This document shows positions 14,201 through 26,899 of a stretch of DNA of 64,000 bases, piece by piece. The first letter of the stretch is position 1, and every line of letters starts with the position of its first letter. The translations under genes and the position numbers were made by a program. Under the pieces are notes generated by a model. It saw only the letters and a list, made by a program, of their open reading frames with translations. It made no database searches and was not told the origin of the DNA. The DNA lies in the NCBI RefSeq assembly GCF_037038585.1, contig NC_092560.1:61198049-61262048 (forward strand), read 5' to 3'. The DNA comes from Patagioenas fasciata (lineage: Eukaryota; Chordata; Aves; Columbiformes; Columbidae).

Positions 14201-17200
14201 AATTTTGCAGCATAAGCTGCAATTAACTCATTATCCTTGGTCTGGTTTCTACCTGACTGATTCTTGGTCAGCCTCAGTATTCTCAACCACACATCACTCA
14301 GGAGTGAAGCTCTCCTCCACAGATTTTCATTTCAAATGCCAGTGCATCCGCTGCCACAGTCGAATGCCAGTTTTATGCATTTGCATTTCTACTTAATTTA
14401 CTTTGGTTTGAGAAATCTCAGGTGGAGTTGGCCTTTTCCGTATGCTGTCCCACTGACCTTAGATTGTCATTTTACCATGATTAAGCAGTATTCTGTATGT
14501 GTAATTGCTGCAGATATCACCCCTGGTTTGTTCACCTCATCCTTCCTCCCCCAGCCCATATTTTCTTTTATGACACACCATCCTATAAGCTACTGAGCTG
14601 CCAGGCAGGGGAGAAAAAATGAATCAACATAAGTATTTCACATATATGTTGAGCTTCCAGAAGGCTACAACATCATGAAACAGCATCCCAAATTATAAGA
14701 TTTATGGACACCATGGATTAACCCAAAACTAGACAGGACAGACAAATTGCAACTACATGAAAGCGACCACAAGATAAATCTAAAACCAAGTGTCTAACTA
14801 GGTAATTTCACGACATTGCTTTTATTTGGTTTAATCAAATCTGAAACAGTATCAGCCAAGAGTGGGTGGACAAGAAGAAATTTAGATCCCTTTCTTAAAA
14901 CTGAAAATTTTGCTAATTTCTATTCTAGTAAGCTTTCATGCTTAGAGAAACCGGATTCTTAGAAACTGAAAGAAAAATCTTGTTCCAATACCCCATTGGC
15001 ACACTGTTTTCAGAAAGGTCCTGAAAATATATGTGTCAAGCACCTGCTTTAGGTAGGTTAGAGCCAATGAGTGTCTTCTGTCAAAGGAAGACATTTTGAC
15101 TGTTGGAAATAAAAGCATTTAGAATGTCCTAAGAGATCTGCAGGAAGTTTGTTGTTTTGTTTTGTTTTGTTTTGTTTTGTTTTGTTTTTCCAAGAAAATG
15201 AAATGCTTTTGCAAAAACATCCTGTATTTTCAAATATAAATTTCTGTGAAAAACAAATATGACCATTTGGTCACTTTTGGCTGGACAAGTGATGATATAT
15301 AATGAATCTATTTCTGAAGGCTTCTGATCTCACTGTGTTGCCCTTTTGATTATCAAAAATTTGCAAACATCCATTAAGTAACAAAACTAGGCAAAATTTA
15401 AAAACACATTTCTTTACAAAAAAAGTAGAAATATAAACAGGATAATTTTGGATTCTCAAGCATGAAGAAAGCAAGACTTTTACTGGACATTGCCATGCAA
15501 GAGGAAAAACCTCAAATATGCTCTGAAGCAATTAAAAGGATCATACTTAAGAAAACTATACACTCACTCTGTTTAGTGTATGAAGTCATCATTTATTCAG
15601 AAACAGAAGCAAAGTAATCCCATGTCAGAAAGTTTAATCTCTTCATTATTTGCTACTGTTGTCTTCTCTTCATTGAGGCACTAGCAAGGTATTTTATCAT
15701 GCTTAGTAGCTGTATTATAGGTGCATCCAGCATTACAACTGCAATTTAAGTTCTAGTGTGCTATGGCTGCACAAACTTTAACAAAAATACAGTTCTTACA
15801 GTTTCATAATTTGGATAAGATCCTAAGAATACAATTCCCATTTAATTCAATGGTAAGCACATAACTAAAACCCTGTGCAAGGCATTGAACATTTAGCACA
15901 GTATTCACTAAGTAGATCCAGATGATGGGCCAAATCCAGCTCTGATGTAGGTGGGCAAAATGCCATTGAAATCATTTGTGTTGCAACACTAGGGCTGAAT
16001 TTGACCTTATATTTTTTGAACATGATGCCAAATGACTGCAAAAACAATGTAGTTTTTACTCAAGTGCAAATGAATGTGGTGGTTTCATCCTATCCCCTGG
16101 AGGACATGTATTCAGAGCACAAAAGCATCACACAGTTTGGCACAGCTTGTAACTGCTTTTCCACAAAGATCCAGGACTAGAGCGTTCAGGGCGTTGCAGG
16201 TCATGAGCGAAGGAGGCGAAGAGGCATAGCTGCATGGACATGGCTGCACACTGTTTGCCTCTTGCAAACCTCTTGCCAGCACTCATTTCCTCATTTCCAT
16301 CATTCACTTTAATGTTTAAGGAACAAAACCAGCAATTTTAATTATTTTGAAGTTTCAGTGGATGTGCATTGTTCCTCCCCAGGGCCTACTGAAAGGCAAC
16401 TCTATAACTTTGTATTTATGCTGATAGAAGTACAAGCTGAATTTGTCTTAGTATGACTATTAACACTTGGCCTGTGTAATGTTTTACCTTCAAAGATGTC
16501 AAGGATCTTTCTGAAAGCAAATTTATAGAAGGCAGTGATAAACTGGACCAGCATTTATAATACATGTACTTCTTAGCCGTTCATATTTTCATATTTAGAC
16601 TTTGGCTTCCAGAATTAGTAAGCATAAGGAAATGTTATTTGCATCCTTGAGAACTATACTCACCCTATGCCTTCAGGGACCTCATTCAGGATATACATCC
16701 AAGACTTTGAGTTCTCCTTCGAGTCAGTAGCAACATGTTTAATTAGCACAAATAAGCACAAGACATGTAACAATAGAAAGGGGAAAAAAAAAAAAATCTG
16801 GATAGCCTGCAAAAAGGCTCCCTGGATCATGGCATTCAGCAACTAGGTAGCAAAAACATAGTAAAGAAGGGCTCAAAATTCTGACTTAAACTTGTGCCTT
16901 CTCATTGCTCTGTGAGGGTGTTGAGTAAATTTAGCACCAACGTCTCTGACTGCTGCTTTTCCTATTTACCTTTTCTGTCCTGAGGGTGATAAGAAAAAGC
17001 AGAAATCCTTGCATAGAAAAAGAAGGCACAAAAAGATCATGTCTGGGGAAAATTTCCTCATTTTGAATATGAGGGGAGATTGGTGTCTAACAAGTTCAAT
17101 ATTCAATAGAAAAATAAGATGCAAGCTTTCTGGTTTTTGCTGGTATTTCATAAGAACAACTTTTGTTCTGCTCTTTGTTCCTCATTTGTACTTTTCCGAA

Positions 17201-19860
17201 CTGTACTGTCACCAAAGAAACTTCCCTGAAAGAAATCACAAGGATAACACCCCAGAGCCACAGAATAGCTGAAGAAATGATCCACAGTAGTACTTATTCT
17301 CTTCTCACATAGAAAATGTGAAAGATAATTTGTTCCTCACAACCTTCTCCTCTACTTCCTTAGCAGTTTTTATCATAAATTTAATTCTTCCTTCCAGCAT
17401 TCTTTGATCTGTCCAAATGAGATATTATAGCAGTGTTCATTTTGCAGCTGTGTGGATTCCATACTGTCTGAACCTGCAGAACAAATTTACAAACCAAGCT
17501 AAAAAGCTAAAGTAAATCCAAAGCAGGCAATACCAATATGAAGAGCACAGAGGCAACTCCTTGATCATCTGGCTAGACTATTAAGGATCAGCTATGAAAA
17601 ACACAAATGGAAGCTGAGGATTTATTGGGAACTTTCCCAAAAATGAGTGAAATTAGAAATCTAAATTTGTTAACCCACTTTTGACGATCTCGACTTACTG
17701 CTGTTCAGGATGCTGATTTGGCATTTTTTATTTTAATTAGGCCTACATGCTACCCAAGGTTTTCCAAGATATTCTGGAAGAAAAAGGTTCACAATTCACT
17801 TACACATTCTTCAAAGAATCTGTTCAACCAACAGCACATAATGTTGTTACATCAACATACACTTGCTTCATCTCGTGGCAATGATGTCAAAATTAGATTC
17901 TTCACAAGAACTTCTAAACTGCTGCTGAATAAACATTCTAGATTTATCTTCTGATAGGTGGCAAATAGACTTTTTCTTGCCCTTTTCTTTCCAACAGGTA
18001 TCAGGAAATAGATACAGAAAACATAAAGAAAAACAAGTAATATATTCCTCTGTGAACCAAAAAAAAAACAGACTTTAAAAATAAAAAGATATGCAACATA
18101 GTTATTTTAAAAATGTACTTTACAACCTCATTTTTTTCTCTAACTCATTTTTTCTTACCGCTGGGTGTCTGGAAAAGTGTAGTAAACGGGCTTCCAATTC
18201 CAGTAAGCCCCCCTAGGAAAGCGGCTTTCAGTTCCAGGATAAAGTTTTTACTTAGTGGCTAAAAGACTTCCAAGTTCATGATCCAGAACAGGCCAAGAGC
18301 ACTTAAAAGTCAACAACATCATAAATTAGCTAAGTAAAACTAAAGTACTGAAGTATCTGAGGTTGATTTTGCGGATATCAAATCAGAACTTTACTCAGAC
18401 TTCCAAAACCTATTTAATTTTCTTATAGAAATTCTGTCTCAAAAACCAGTCTGTACCAAAATACTACATCCCACAAAACCCACCACTGAAACCTTGAACA
18501 GGCTTTTGCATTACAAAGGTCAAGCTTTTTTTTTTTTTTTATCATCTTGGTCCTAAATCAGACTTCAAATAGAGAGCTTTTCTGGGAGGAATTAAAAAGC
18601 ATTCACTAACTACCCCCATTTTAGATTGACTTTGACATTTCATAAGGATGTGAGAGCTAAGTCTAACCCGCTCTTGGGTGGAAGGCTTCCAACCCAGGAT
18701 TCTGTGGTGTGTAGGGCTGGTGGATAGGGATAGGTCACATTTTTTCCTCCAGCCATTCAAATTGATGTCCTAATATGGTGCTAGGTGCCACTATTCTGTG
18801 AACAGACTCTTTTTCAAATACAATATAACTCTTCATCACTAAATACCACTGCACTGTTTAGCAAAAGTGTGGTGCTAGCCCACTCTTCGACAAATCCGTG
18901 GCATGAGCTGCCTTAGTCCCACAGCCATTTCAGCCAGCCTGTTTTGGTTCAGTTCATACATCAAACTTCATGTACTGCTGCTGTCAGAGAGGATATAGGT
19001 CTTCATGTACATTTTAAAGTTGCTTTTGCTTTCTAAGTAGGTTCCATTAATGTTAAGGAAACCTTTGAGAACATTAAATAGAGTATTTACTTGTAAAAGC
19101 TCTGCAAGATCCGGGTCTGTATGAATAATTATTTAATGAGCAAAAATTTAAAAACTTTGCCCTATGCTGTAGGTAATTGACACTCGTGCTGCCCTATCCC
19201 TTAATTTGCTGTTTGCTGTTAGAATATATAGATGATTCTCTCTTTGCAGTGTACCCTTCACGTCTTTCTTCTCCCTCTTTCTTTGTGCACACCACTGCTG
19301 CACAATGATCCATGAACAAGAATTCACTGAGACAGGACACCGATTTCTTTAGGGGACTGAAAGCCAGAAACTTGCATTGCAGTTCCAAATGCACCCTTAA
19401 CATCCTGTGACACCTTTAATCTCTGTGCCTCCATTTCACCTAGAAGAAATGCCGATGTTTTTCCATGCTTATAACATGTCCTAACATCACTAAACTGTGG
19501 CATCCAAGTGTCTTACTATTCTTCCCATATTTCACAGATAAACAGAGGCTATATAGGCAAGCAGATGTGCTTTCCAAAAAATGTAATGTAACAAAAATGG
19601 GAAAAATAATTCCACCTCCTTATCATGTGATCTTCTAAAACATATTTTATGTCTTGGTTTTTTAGTCGCTTAATATAGTATCACTTTCAGATGACGATTC
19701 CATCTGTAGTCACTTGTAATTCCTGTGTGTCCCCAGAATACCCATGAGGCTACCAATCTCTTGTCTTTAGCTCAACTTCTTACTATAGTCCAAGGTTTTT
19801 AAAAATAGCAGTGCTGTGGACCTCTAATAAAAGAGAAGTTATTTTACATTTATTTCTTGC
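11214..19860. other. Intergenic, no gene seen
   Basis: AT-rich sequence. Simple repeats are the GTTTT pentamer listed separately, a T15 run at 18,526-18,540 and an A13 run near 16,785. Frames such as 12,618-12,902 (-) and 14,264-14,596 (+) lack any recognisable domain. Confidence 0.6.
15154..15188. repeat. (GTTTT)7 pentanucleotide microsatellite
   Basis: Seven perfect GTTTT units followed by one extra T. Perfect repeats of this type are usually polymorphic. Confidence 0.95.
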
Positions 19861-20170
19861 CATCCATTCTTACTCGCAGTTTAATTACACTCTGAAAACA
19901 TTTGTCATTAGGCAAGCAATGTGATTGAGCTAATTAACAATGGTGTTCTTAAATACTGCACATTACTGAAGAAAATGCTCTAACAGGCAGTTTTCATGGC
20001 AGAAAAGCCCTAGAAGTCTGTAGACATTAAAGCTATATTTTCCCAAGCATTTCAGGTTCAATTTGTTATAACAGGATATCTGTTGAAGCTGAATTCCCAC
20101 GTTGAGGTTGTCTGTATAAATAGTTTAATAGTATAACATAAAGTAATCAGATTTATCATGAGCACATTTC
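19861..20170. promoter_or_regulatory. Candidate conserved non-coding element
   Basis: Complex AT-rich sequence with a composite CTAATTAACAATGG (19,929-19,942): a homeodomain TAATTA core directly followed by a SOX-type AACAATGG. Further homeodomain-like cores (TTTAATTAC, GTCATTAG) lie upstream of it. The texture resembles vertebrate developmental enhancers, but conservation is untested. Confidence 0.25.
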
Positions 20171-20384
20171 ACGGAAAGGAGCTCCCTCTTTATTAACCAC
20201 CAAATGAAACAAAGAATTAGTTCAAAATCCAGGTGAAGCAGAGTGAGTTTCATTTTGTTCTTTTCCTACCACCCTTCTCTCCTTCTAGCTTGGCTGTTTT
20301 CTTATATGTTCTATCCTGCGGGAAGGTATTTTGCATTCCTCTTCCCTGATCTCCAATTTGTGCAGCACACATGAAAGATAACAC

Positions 20385-20555
20385 GAACTGGCCGGGTAGC
20401 AAAGGCAGAGCTTGCTATGGTTAAGGCAGCAGAAGAACTGGCCGGCAGGGTGGGAGCAGAGCCAAACCTCCCCTCCATCGCGCTGCAGCCTGCGTGACTT
20501 CACCTCCCTGTCAGAGGGGCAGGTTATGGCCGGGAGGAGGGGCAGCCCCCAGGAG
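20385..20555. other. Isolated GC-rich patch with 50-bp-spaced repeat
   Basis: A GC-rich segment of about 170 bases inside AT-rich DNA. The 11-mer GAACTGGCCGG occurs at 20,385-20,395 and 20,435-20,445, exactly 50 bases apart. Several CpGs and GGGAGGAGGGG-type runs follow. It could be a distal regulatory element; no coding support. Confidence 0.3.
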
Positions 20556-23500
20556 ATACATTTTCACACTCCAGTCAATTTGCAGACATCAAACAGCTCT
20601 GTGGGGTTGTTGTACTAACACTCTCCCATTTGTTGTTGTCTTAAGCTGTGGAGAAAACTTTTGAGTAACGCTGAGTTTACTTAGCTGCAGAAAGTTTGGT
20701 GAACTTCAGTTCATTCTGAGGCCTGTTAACAGCAGGAAAAGTCCAGCCTACAGCTACAGAGGATTCAGTGCTTGATGACGTTAATAAGATCCAGAACCAA
20801 GAGGTAGAGATAGCTGTGATCTTCCGTATCCTCTGCTCTGCAGGGTGAGTATAATAAAGCTTTTCAACCCCTTTCTAATGTTCCCTCTCCCCACTTAAGT
20901 GCCCTAGGTGAAGGGAAAACAGGAGAAATTAGTGCCCTGATTTTGAATTAATAAGAATTTGTAAACCTCTACTGAGCAGATAGAGCTTAGAGAAACTGCT
21001 GTAAAGGTATGCCAGCTTCAACAATGTTTTAAACAGGTGGGTTCACTAAGACCAGAGAAACAGAAATTTTTAACAAAGAGCAAAACTGGGAGAAGATAAA
21101 TATACACATCAGGAGGCTGACACAGGGGTTTCTTTGATAAGGTCAAGATTCTGAAAATACAAACCACAGAAAAAAAAAACTGAGGCTGCATTAAGCTCCA
21201 AACATACTTCATAAAAGCAATTTCTATGTCTACATTGCATATTACACTAAAAATGTGTTTTTCATGAACAGATACAGATATTACCACAATGTTTAATAAA
21301 ATGCCTTTGCATTTTTAGATAATACCAGCATCACAGCTGGAAAACGTAAAAAAAGTATCTGAGAGAGAAAAAGCAATGTGGCTCTTTAGCTCTTTTAGCT
21401 CTGTCTTTTCAAGAAATTATTCTATTTATAATGTCAGCAATTACATTAAACGCAACAGTTTGCTTAGTGTCAAGTATCATTTACATATGAGTTATTTATG
21501 AAGCAACTGCATGCCACAAGCTACTCAGACTAAACAATTTACATTCTCAATTCAGAAAACAGAGAGGGTCCTATTCTGAAAATCAAGGCTTGTGGGTAGC
21601 CCTTGATCACTGGTGATATTTCTTTGAGCAGAGTTTAGCAGGATTAAGCCCTAATCTGTACACCTGACATCAAAACATCAAGGAAAATCCACACAGACAA
21701 CAGATGTTTATCCTAAAGTTTAACAGTGACACACACAAACCACACAAGAGAAAATTCAAGAGCCCTTTTGAACTCCCTTTATTATTGTCAGTAGTTATGT
21801 TTCTTTCATCACATGTAATGGAATATTTTGGTTCATTTAATCTAACTTGAACAGGTGACACTAAGAAATAATTCCGTCAGTAGCTTATCTTTTAAACTCA
21901 TAAGACATTGCTATAGTTAAAGGGAATATCAACAGAAGCCTTAAGAGATAAAATGAACAATCTTAAGAGACTGAAAGGTACATTTGTTACTACTTTAGAC
22001 CAGTAACTTACAGCAAAATATTTCTTTGATTATTGATGGATGAAAAACTATTATCACTACAACCTTTCTAATCATGAGTTGGTTTATGATTCTTATAAAC
22101 ATGATTAATTATCTGGTTTCACAATAACTTTATGAAATACACAGATTTTATTGTATAAAACCTAAGTTCAGTAGGAACCATTATCTTTAAATCAATACAT
22201 CGTCTATGTGATTTTTGTCTCCCTTCTACAGTACTTGCAGTTCCAAAATGTGGATGACCTACAAGGAATTGTACCAGTTGTGTCTTTTGAAGTTGCTCTC
22301 CATGCTTGGCCTTGACTTTAATAATCTGACTTCTGTGCCTGTGTCATGTTGTAGAGCTGAAATCTCATTTAGGTGCCACATTGTTAACATTGGTGAAAAC
22401 AACAACAAAACAAAAAACACAAACAAAATGTCGCTTTTATACTGAAAGCAAAAGAATAAGAATTTGAACATGCAGAAACTTCAAATGTTGCAGATGGTTT
22501 CTATCAAAAGACTGATATCTGGATATAGCTTTATTGGAAAGCTAAACATTTATAAAATAATTTGGGCCGGTATTTAAAGGTCATTTAATTAAACAAAGAA
22601 GTAACATTAAATTAGTCACAAATGTTCTTAAAATATTGGTTTGTGCCATTTACAATTAGCCAGTAGAAAGCTGACTCATACTTCTCACATCTGACAAAGT
22701 GTTACTTTTGATTTTTAAAGCAATAAAATATTTTAAGCTGTATCAGGCTACTAATATTTAAATGGAAATTGAGAATTGGTTTTGAGTCATATTTGGCATG
22801 ATCGCCTACTTTTCCTCCCAACGATAAAAATTGTTGCTGAATTTCCCATTAATTTTCGCAGCAATGTTCTTTGGACACAACCAGACAAATTCTACCCAGA
22901 TTTGCACTCTGGAATCCCAAGCAGATCCAGCAGGGATGTAAACTACAGCCCAGCAGCTATCTGCCAAAAGGTGACATGCTGTGATGTGTCTGTTTGCCAT
23001 CAGGATACTGCTGTGGTAAAAAACTAATATTAGAGTTATCCCAAACACCTTTTCAAAGCCACTGCTCTTACTTTGAACATGTAGGCAGTGTTTACTTCAG
23101 AAAAACACTAATCTGAATGTATGGAGAGTTAATTTGATCCCTGCAATTTAGCACCATTATGGTACAGCATTTGTAAAGGAACAGATAACTAAGTGATTTT
23201 AGGGGAAGGATTTTAATGAGACAGGGAGATTTTTTTTTTTTTTTTTTTTTAAGGATGGCATCAGTTATATGTAATCATTGTAGTACCCACTGTTCTTCCA
23301 TCGGTGTTGACAATGGCTGCTTTATTTATTAATTTATTTTTGCCACAGAAAAGTTGATTACATACAGTCCTGCACCAAAATATTTGCCTATTTGCTGAAT
23401 GATGTGAAATTAATTAACAAATATATACCAACAAAAGTGTTCCCCTAACTATAACACACCAACAAGGTACCAGAAGTTCTTAGCTGGATACAGCAATATT

Positions 23501-26500
23501 TTACGAAGCCCTAATAGCATACCCCTGAAAGGATTATACTCACCAGTTTCAATTTTTGGAGAATTATCTTCACTTCAAAACAGTTTAAACCCAGAGTACT
23601 TTTCGGTTTTAGTCTGCAATGCTCAAATCTACAATCTACAACAGGTATTGTTTTGATCTAAACTGGTTTCAGTTTGGAGGTCATTTTATTAGTAGAAAAC
23701 AGAATCAATGAATTCTAGATTGTACTTAATTCCTCTTTTCCATCCTGGGTGCAGCTCTGCTCCTGAAAAAAATTAAATGACAAATAAATATTAATATAAC
23801 ATATGGTAAATCTTTTTCTGTAGAATATGCCAAATATGGTTACCACCTCCTTCTTCAGTGACAGTCTGCAGCAAAATTCCACAGGTATAAAACTACACTG
23901 AATCTTATCCTCTTGACACAATAGATAACAATATCCATCAAGCTTAATACTCTACACAATATATTTCAATGTCAGAGCCACAACTATTTTTAGACATCTA
24001 ATTCTTTAAACCTTTCTGTGTTACTGCAAGGAACTTTGGCCATCACATTTGGCCCCTGCTCCCCCAAAGTAAGTCAGAATAATAGCTGTCAAGAGCTCAG
24101 AGCTTGCTTCAGAACAGACTGAGGGATTGTCATCAACCCCAGCTGCCTACAGAATTCCTCCCACTAGTGACACACAGAAAGAGGCTGAGATTGTCAGTCT
24201 GATACAAACTTAATAGCCTTAAAATATTGTAAAGGTGAACATGAATGCCACTGAAATTCACCTATTCAATACAAATTCAAATCCATGTGGGACAGCAAAA
24301 TATGCCTGTCAATTAAGGTCGTGTCCTTCTTTCAAGGCTTTCAGTCCTTTCCTAATTAAAGGAAATTGCAAAACTCCTGCCCATTTCACTGGGAGAAGAA
24401 TCAGATCCTTTCAGATCTTTACCAGGGACTACACCCTGCTATGTGTGTTCTCCCATGAGAATCATCCATATCCAAAAGTATTTTTGCAATGGGAACTAAC
24501 ACAAGAAATGAGGCCCATAACACAGAATCCAGAGTAGACAGTCAGTACTGTTTTCTCAGCCTCTAGCATTTGGCTGTCGTATTTAGTCCCAGCAGGCTAG
24601 TTATAATTCATTTCATAGGATTCAGGATATAGGAAGGATCCAACAGTCAACAACATTTAGCTGAAAAAATAACAAATGTGCAAGTGGAGCAGGGTGTCCC
24701 ACTTGCTTCAATAACAAGCGTTAAGCATACATGTGCTCAGCTGAGTGTCACGCTCAATCATGCTGTAGGTCACCATAGTAACCAAAGCAGCTCTCACTGC
24801 AGTTGCTTTGTGTCCTTATCAGATTGTGCTGTCACAGAATCACAGTAAAAATAGTCAAATTCCCCACTTGGACACACCTTACAAAACAGTAAAATCTTGG
24901 TATGCAACCATTTCTAACACTTCCATAATTAGCTTGAGGTCTGGCTTGGAGGGGGCTGAGGAAGGAACAGGAGAGAAAAAGCTGTGTGTTAAATATTGTA
25001 AGACTTCCGCTGTTTTATATGTAACATCAGAAAGAGAGAACTTCTGCATAAGGTCATTCTCATGGTTTTCATTATCGCATAGAGTTAATCAAAAACACTT
25101 CAACCCCAGGCAACCAACACACTGCAAAGAGAATATTAAGAGGGTATAAAAGCATCCTACTCACTTGGAAACTAATTAACTTGGTTAAAAATGAAACAGT
25201 TTTTTAAAAAGTACTGTAGTGTCAGGAAGGGCTTGTTGATACCTCAGATTTACTATGTGTGCACACAAATGAAAGCAAATTTTGCTTCTGTTGAAGGTAA
25301 TGGCAGAAGTCCATTGTTAGCACAGATGGATTAGGCCTTTAGCATTAGTCTTAAATCTTGAAATAAATAGAATAGCTATATAGTGGCTAAAGTTTTTTAA
25401 AAAATAGGTTTTAGCTGCCTGATGCTAGTTTAAGAGGAATTTAGACACTTAATTCCAAAACAACACCCCTGAAAATCCTTCTTCAACCATTTCCTAAACT
25501 TTGCAGTGCCTCTATTATTGTGAATATCTATTTCCAGTTCAGGATAATAAATGTCTTCTTTCTTAAGTACTATACTGCTCCCTACTTACCACTTACCCAC
25601 GGCTGTAGCTGGCAAGACCTTTCCATCAAACTGTGGGGGTCTACAGTGTTGGTGCCCCATTCTGACACTGTCAGCAAGAATCTTTCTGTGGTCAAGGGAA
25701 ATCAAGGCACTGTAGGTAATGGAGTTTGGGACACAACTCACCTTCTCCCAAGTTTTGCTCAGAATTATGATGTAGATTCCACTTACTCTGTTGTCAACAG
25801 GATCAATATCTCAGACATGGATACATAGAGGTGGGTAGGAGGGCTCTGCATTTGGGCTCGTTCTTGCTATTTATCTTATCAAGCACTCATCTTCTGAGCA
25901 GATCTACTGAACACCAGCTGAAGTGGGATCTGCTTAAAATGCAGTATCAATTCCTTTCATTTAGAAGATGCCTTGAAGAACTGCCTTCCCTTTCACACCA
26001 AGAGATCAGAGCACACATGCAGATTATGAAAAAAAAATTCCATCTGTCCTCAGATGTGCCAAAGCTCTCAAGGAACTGGCTAGTCTTATGACTACGTCAG
26101 TTAAGGAATTGACAGTTTCAGGCCCTCTTGATGAAGCTGTCTGACTAAACAAACAAACAAACAAAAATTTATTGAGGTCAAAGAAGACATCAAGAAGGAG
26201 CAGGGCTTTTTGCAGCATGGCATGCAAAACCACAGTCTCCTGTACAAACTCCAGAAGCAAGGAAATGCATCCTTTCTTTTCTGCAGGAAACCTATATCTC
26301 AGCACGAGCCCACATTCCAACCTCTCACGGGATGGCCGTGCTCTGTGTCCCACCCAGTTGGCACTCCATGAGGTTTCCACATTGAGATCCCTCTCTGAAA
26401 TCCTGAATAAAATATATAATACATCCAAGAGCAGAAAAAAACACACCTTTGTTCACCTCATTAAACCCAGACTAGCTTGGGTGACTCTAATCAGCTGGTT

Positions 26501-26657
26501 TGGATTCCATCTTGAGGTTTTTCTCTGTATGGAATTGATGTTAAATCTGGGAGATTTTCCAGGCACCAGTTTGATAAGGAGAATGCAGCTTCCTTAAGAT
26601 GTGCTGAGCCTCTGCCAATTTCAGTCCTGACCTTCCACTGAAAGGTACCTGGCCAGA
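20556..26657. other. Intergenic, no gene seen
   Basis: AT-rich sequence with a 21-T tract (23,230-23,250) and short CAAA-type runs near 22,396-22,430. The overlapping frames around 26,024-26,597 (140 and 141 codons on opposite strands) mirror each other and show no protein-family features, so I treat them as chance. Confidence 0.55.
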
Positions 26658-26673
26658 CCCTATATATATAGGG
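26658..26673. other. 16-bp perfect palindrome around a TATA run
   Basis: CCCTATATATATAGGG is fully self-complementary. It resembles a TATA core flanked by CCC/GGG and also a CArG-like sequence, but no transcript start is evident nearby. Confidence 0.75.
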
Positions 26674-26849
26674 AAAGCCAATGAAATTCTCAACAGGTGC
26701 CTTAATATGTCATGGGAGTTTCAGAACAATGGAAACCCTACATTGAAATTCTTCCTTGCTGATATGGATTAAATTAGAATAGACAAAATGAGTAAATGTT
26801 AAAAAATAATTTTTGAAAAAAAGGCAAAGGCAAAAAAAACCCATCACAC

Positions 26850-26898
26850 GACAAACACAAACAAACAAACAAAACCTGAAAACAAACAAACAAACAAA
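26850..26898. repeat. (CAAA)n simple repeat, two blocks
   Basis: CAAA units at about 26,857-26,874 and 26,880-26,898, separated by a few bases. A smaller CAAA tract lies upstream at 26,147-26,166. Confidence 0.88.
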
Positions 26899-26899
26899 A

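Noticed and set aside
24831..24848. CACAGAATCACAG, like the reverse complement of a CR1 tail
   Set aside because: The sequence beyond it (TAAAAATAGTCAAATTCC) does not continue into the CR1 3' region, so it is a chance match.
26024..26597. Opposite-strand frames of 140 and 141 codons
   Set aside because: They shadow each other, have no recognisable domain and lie in ordinary intergenic sequence.
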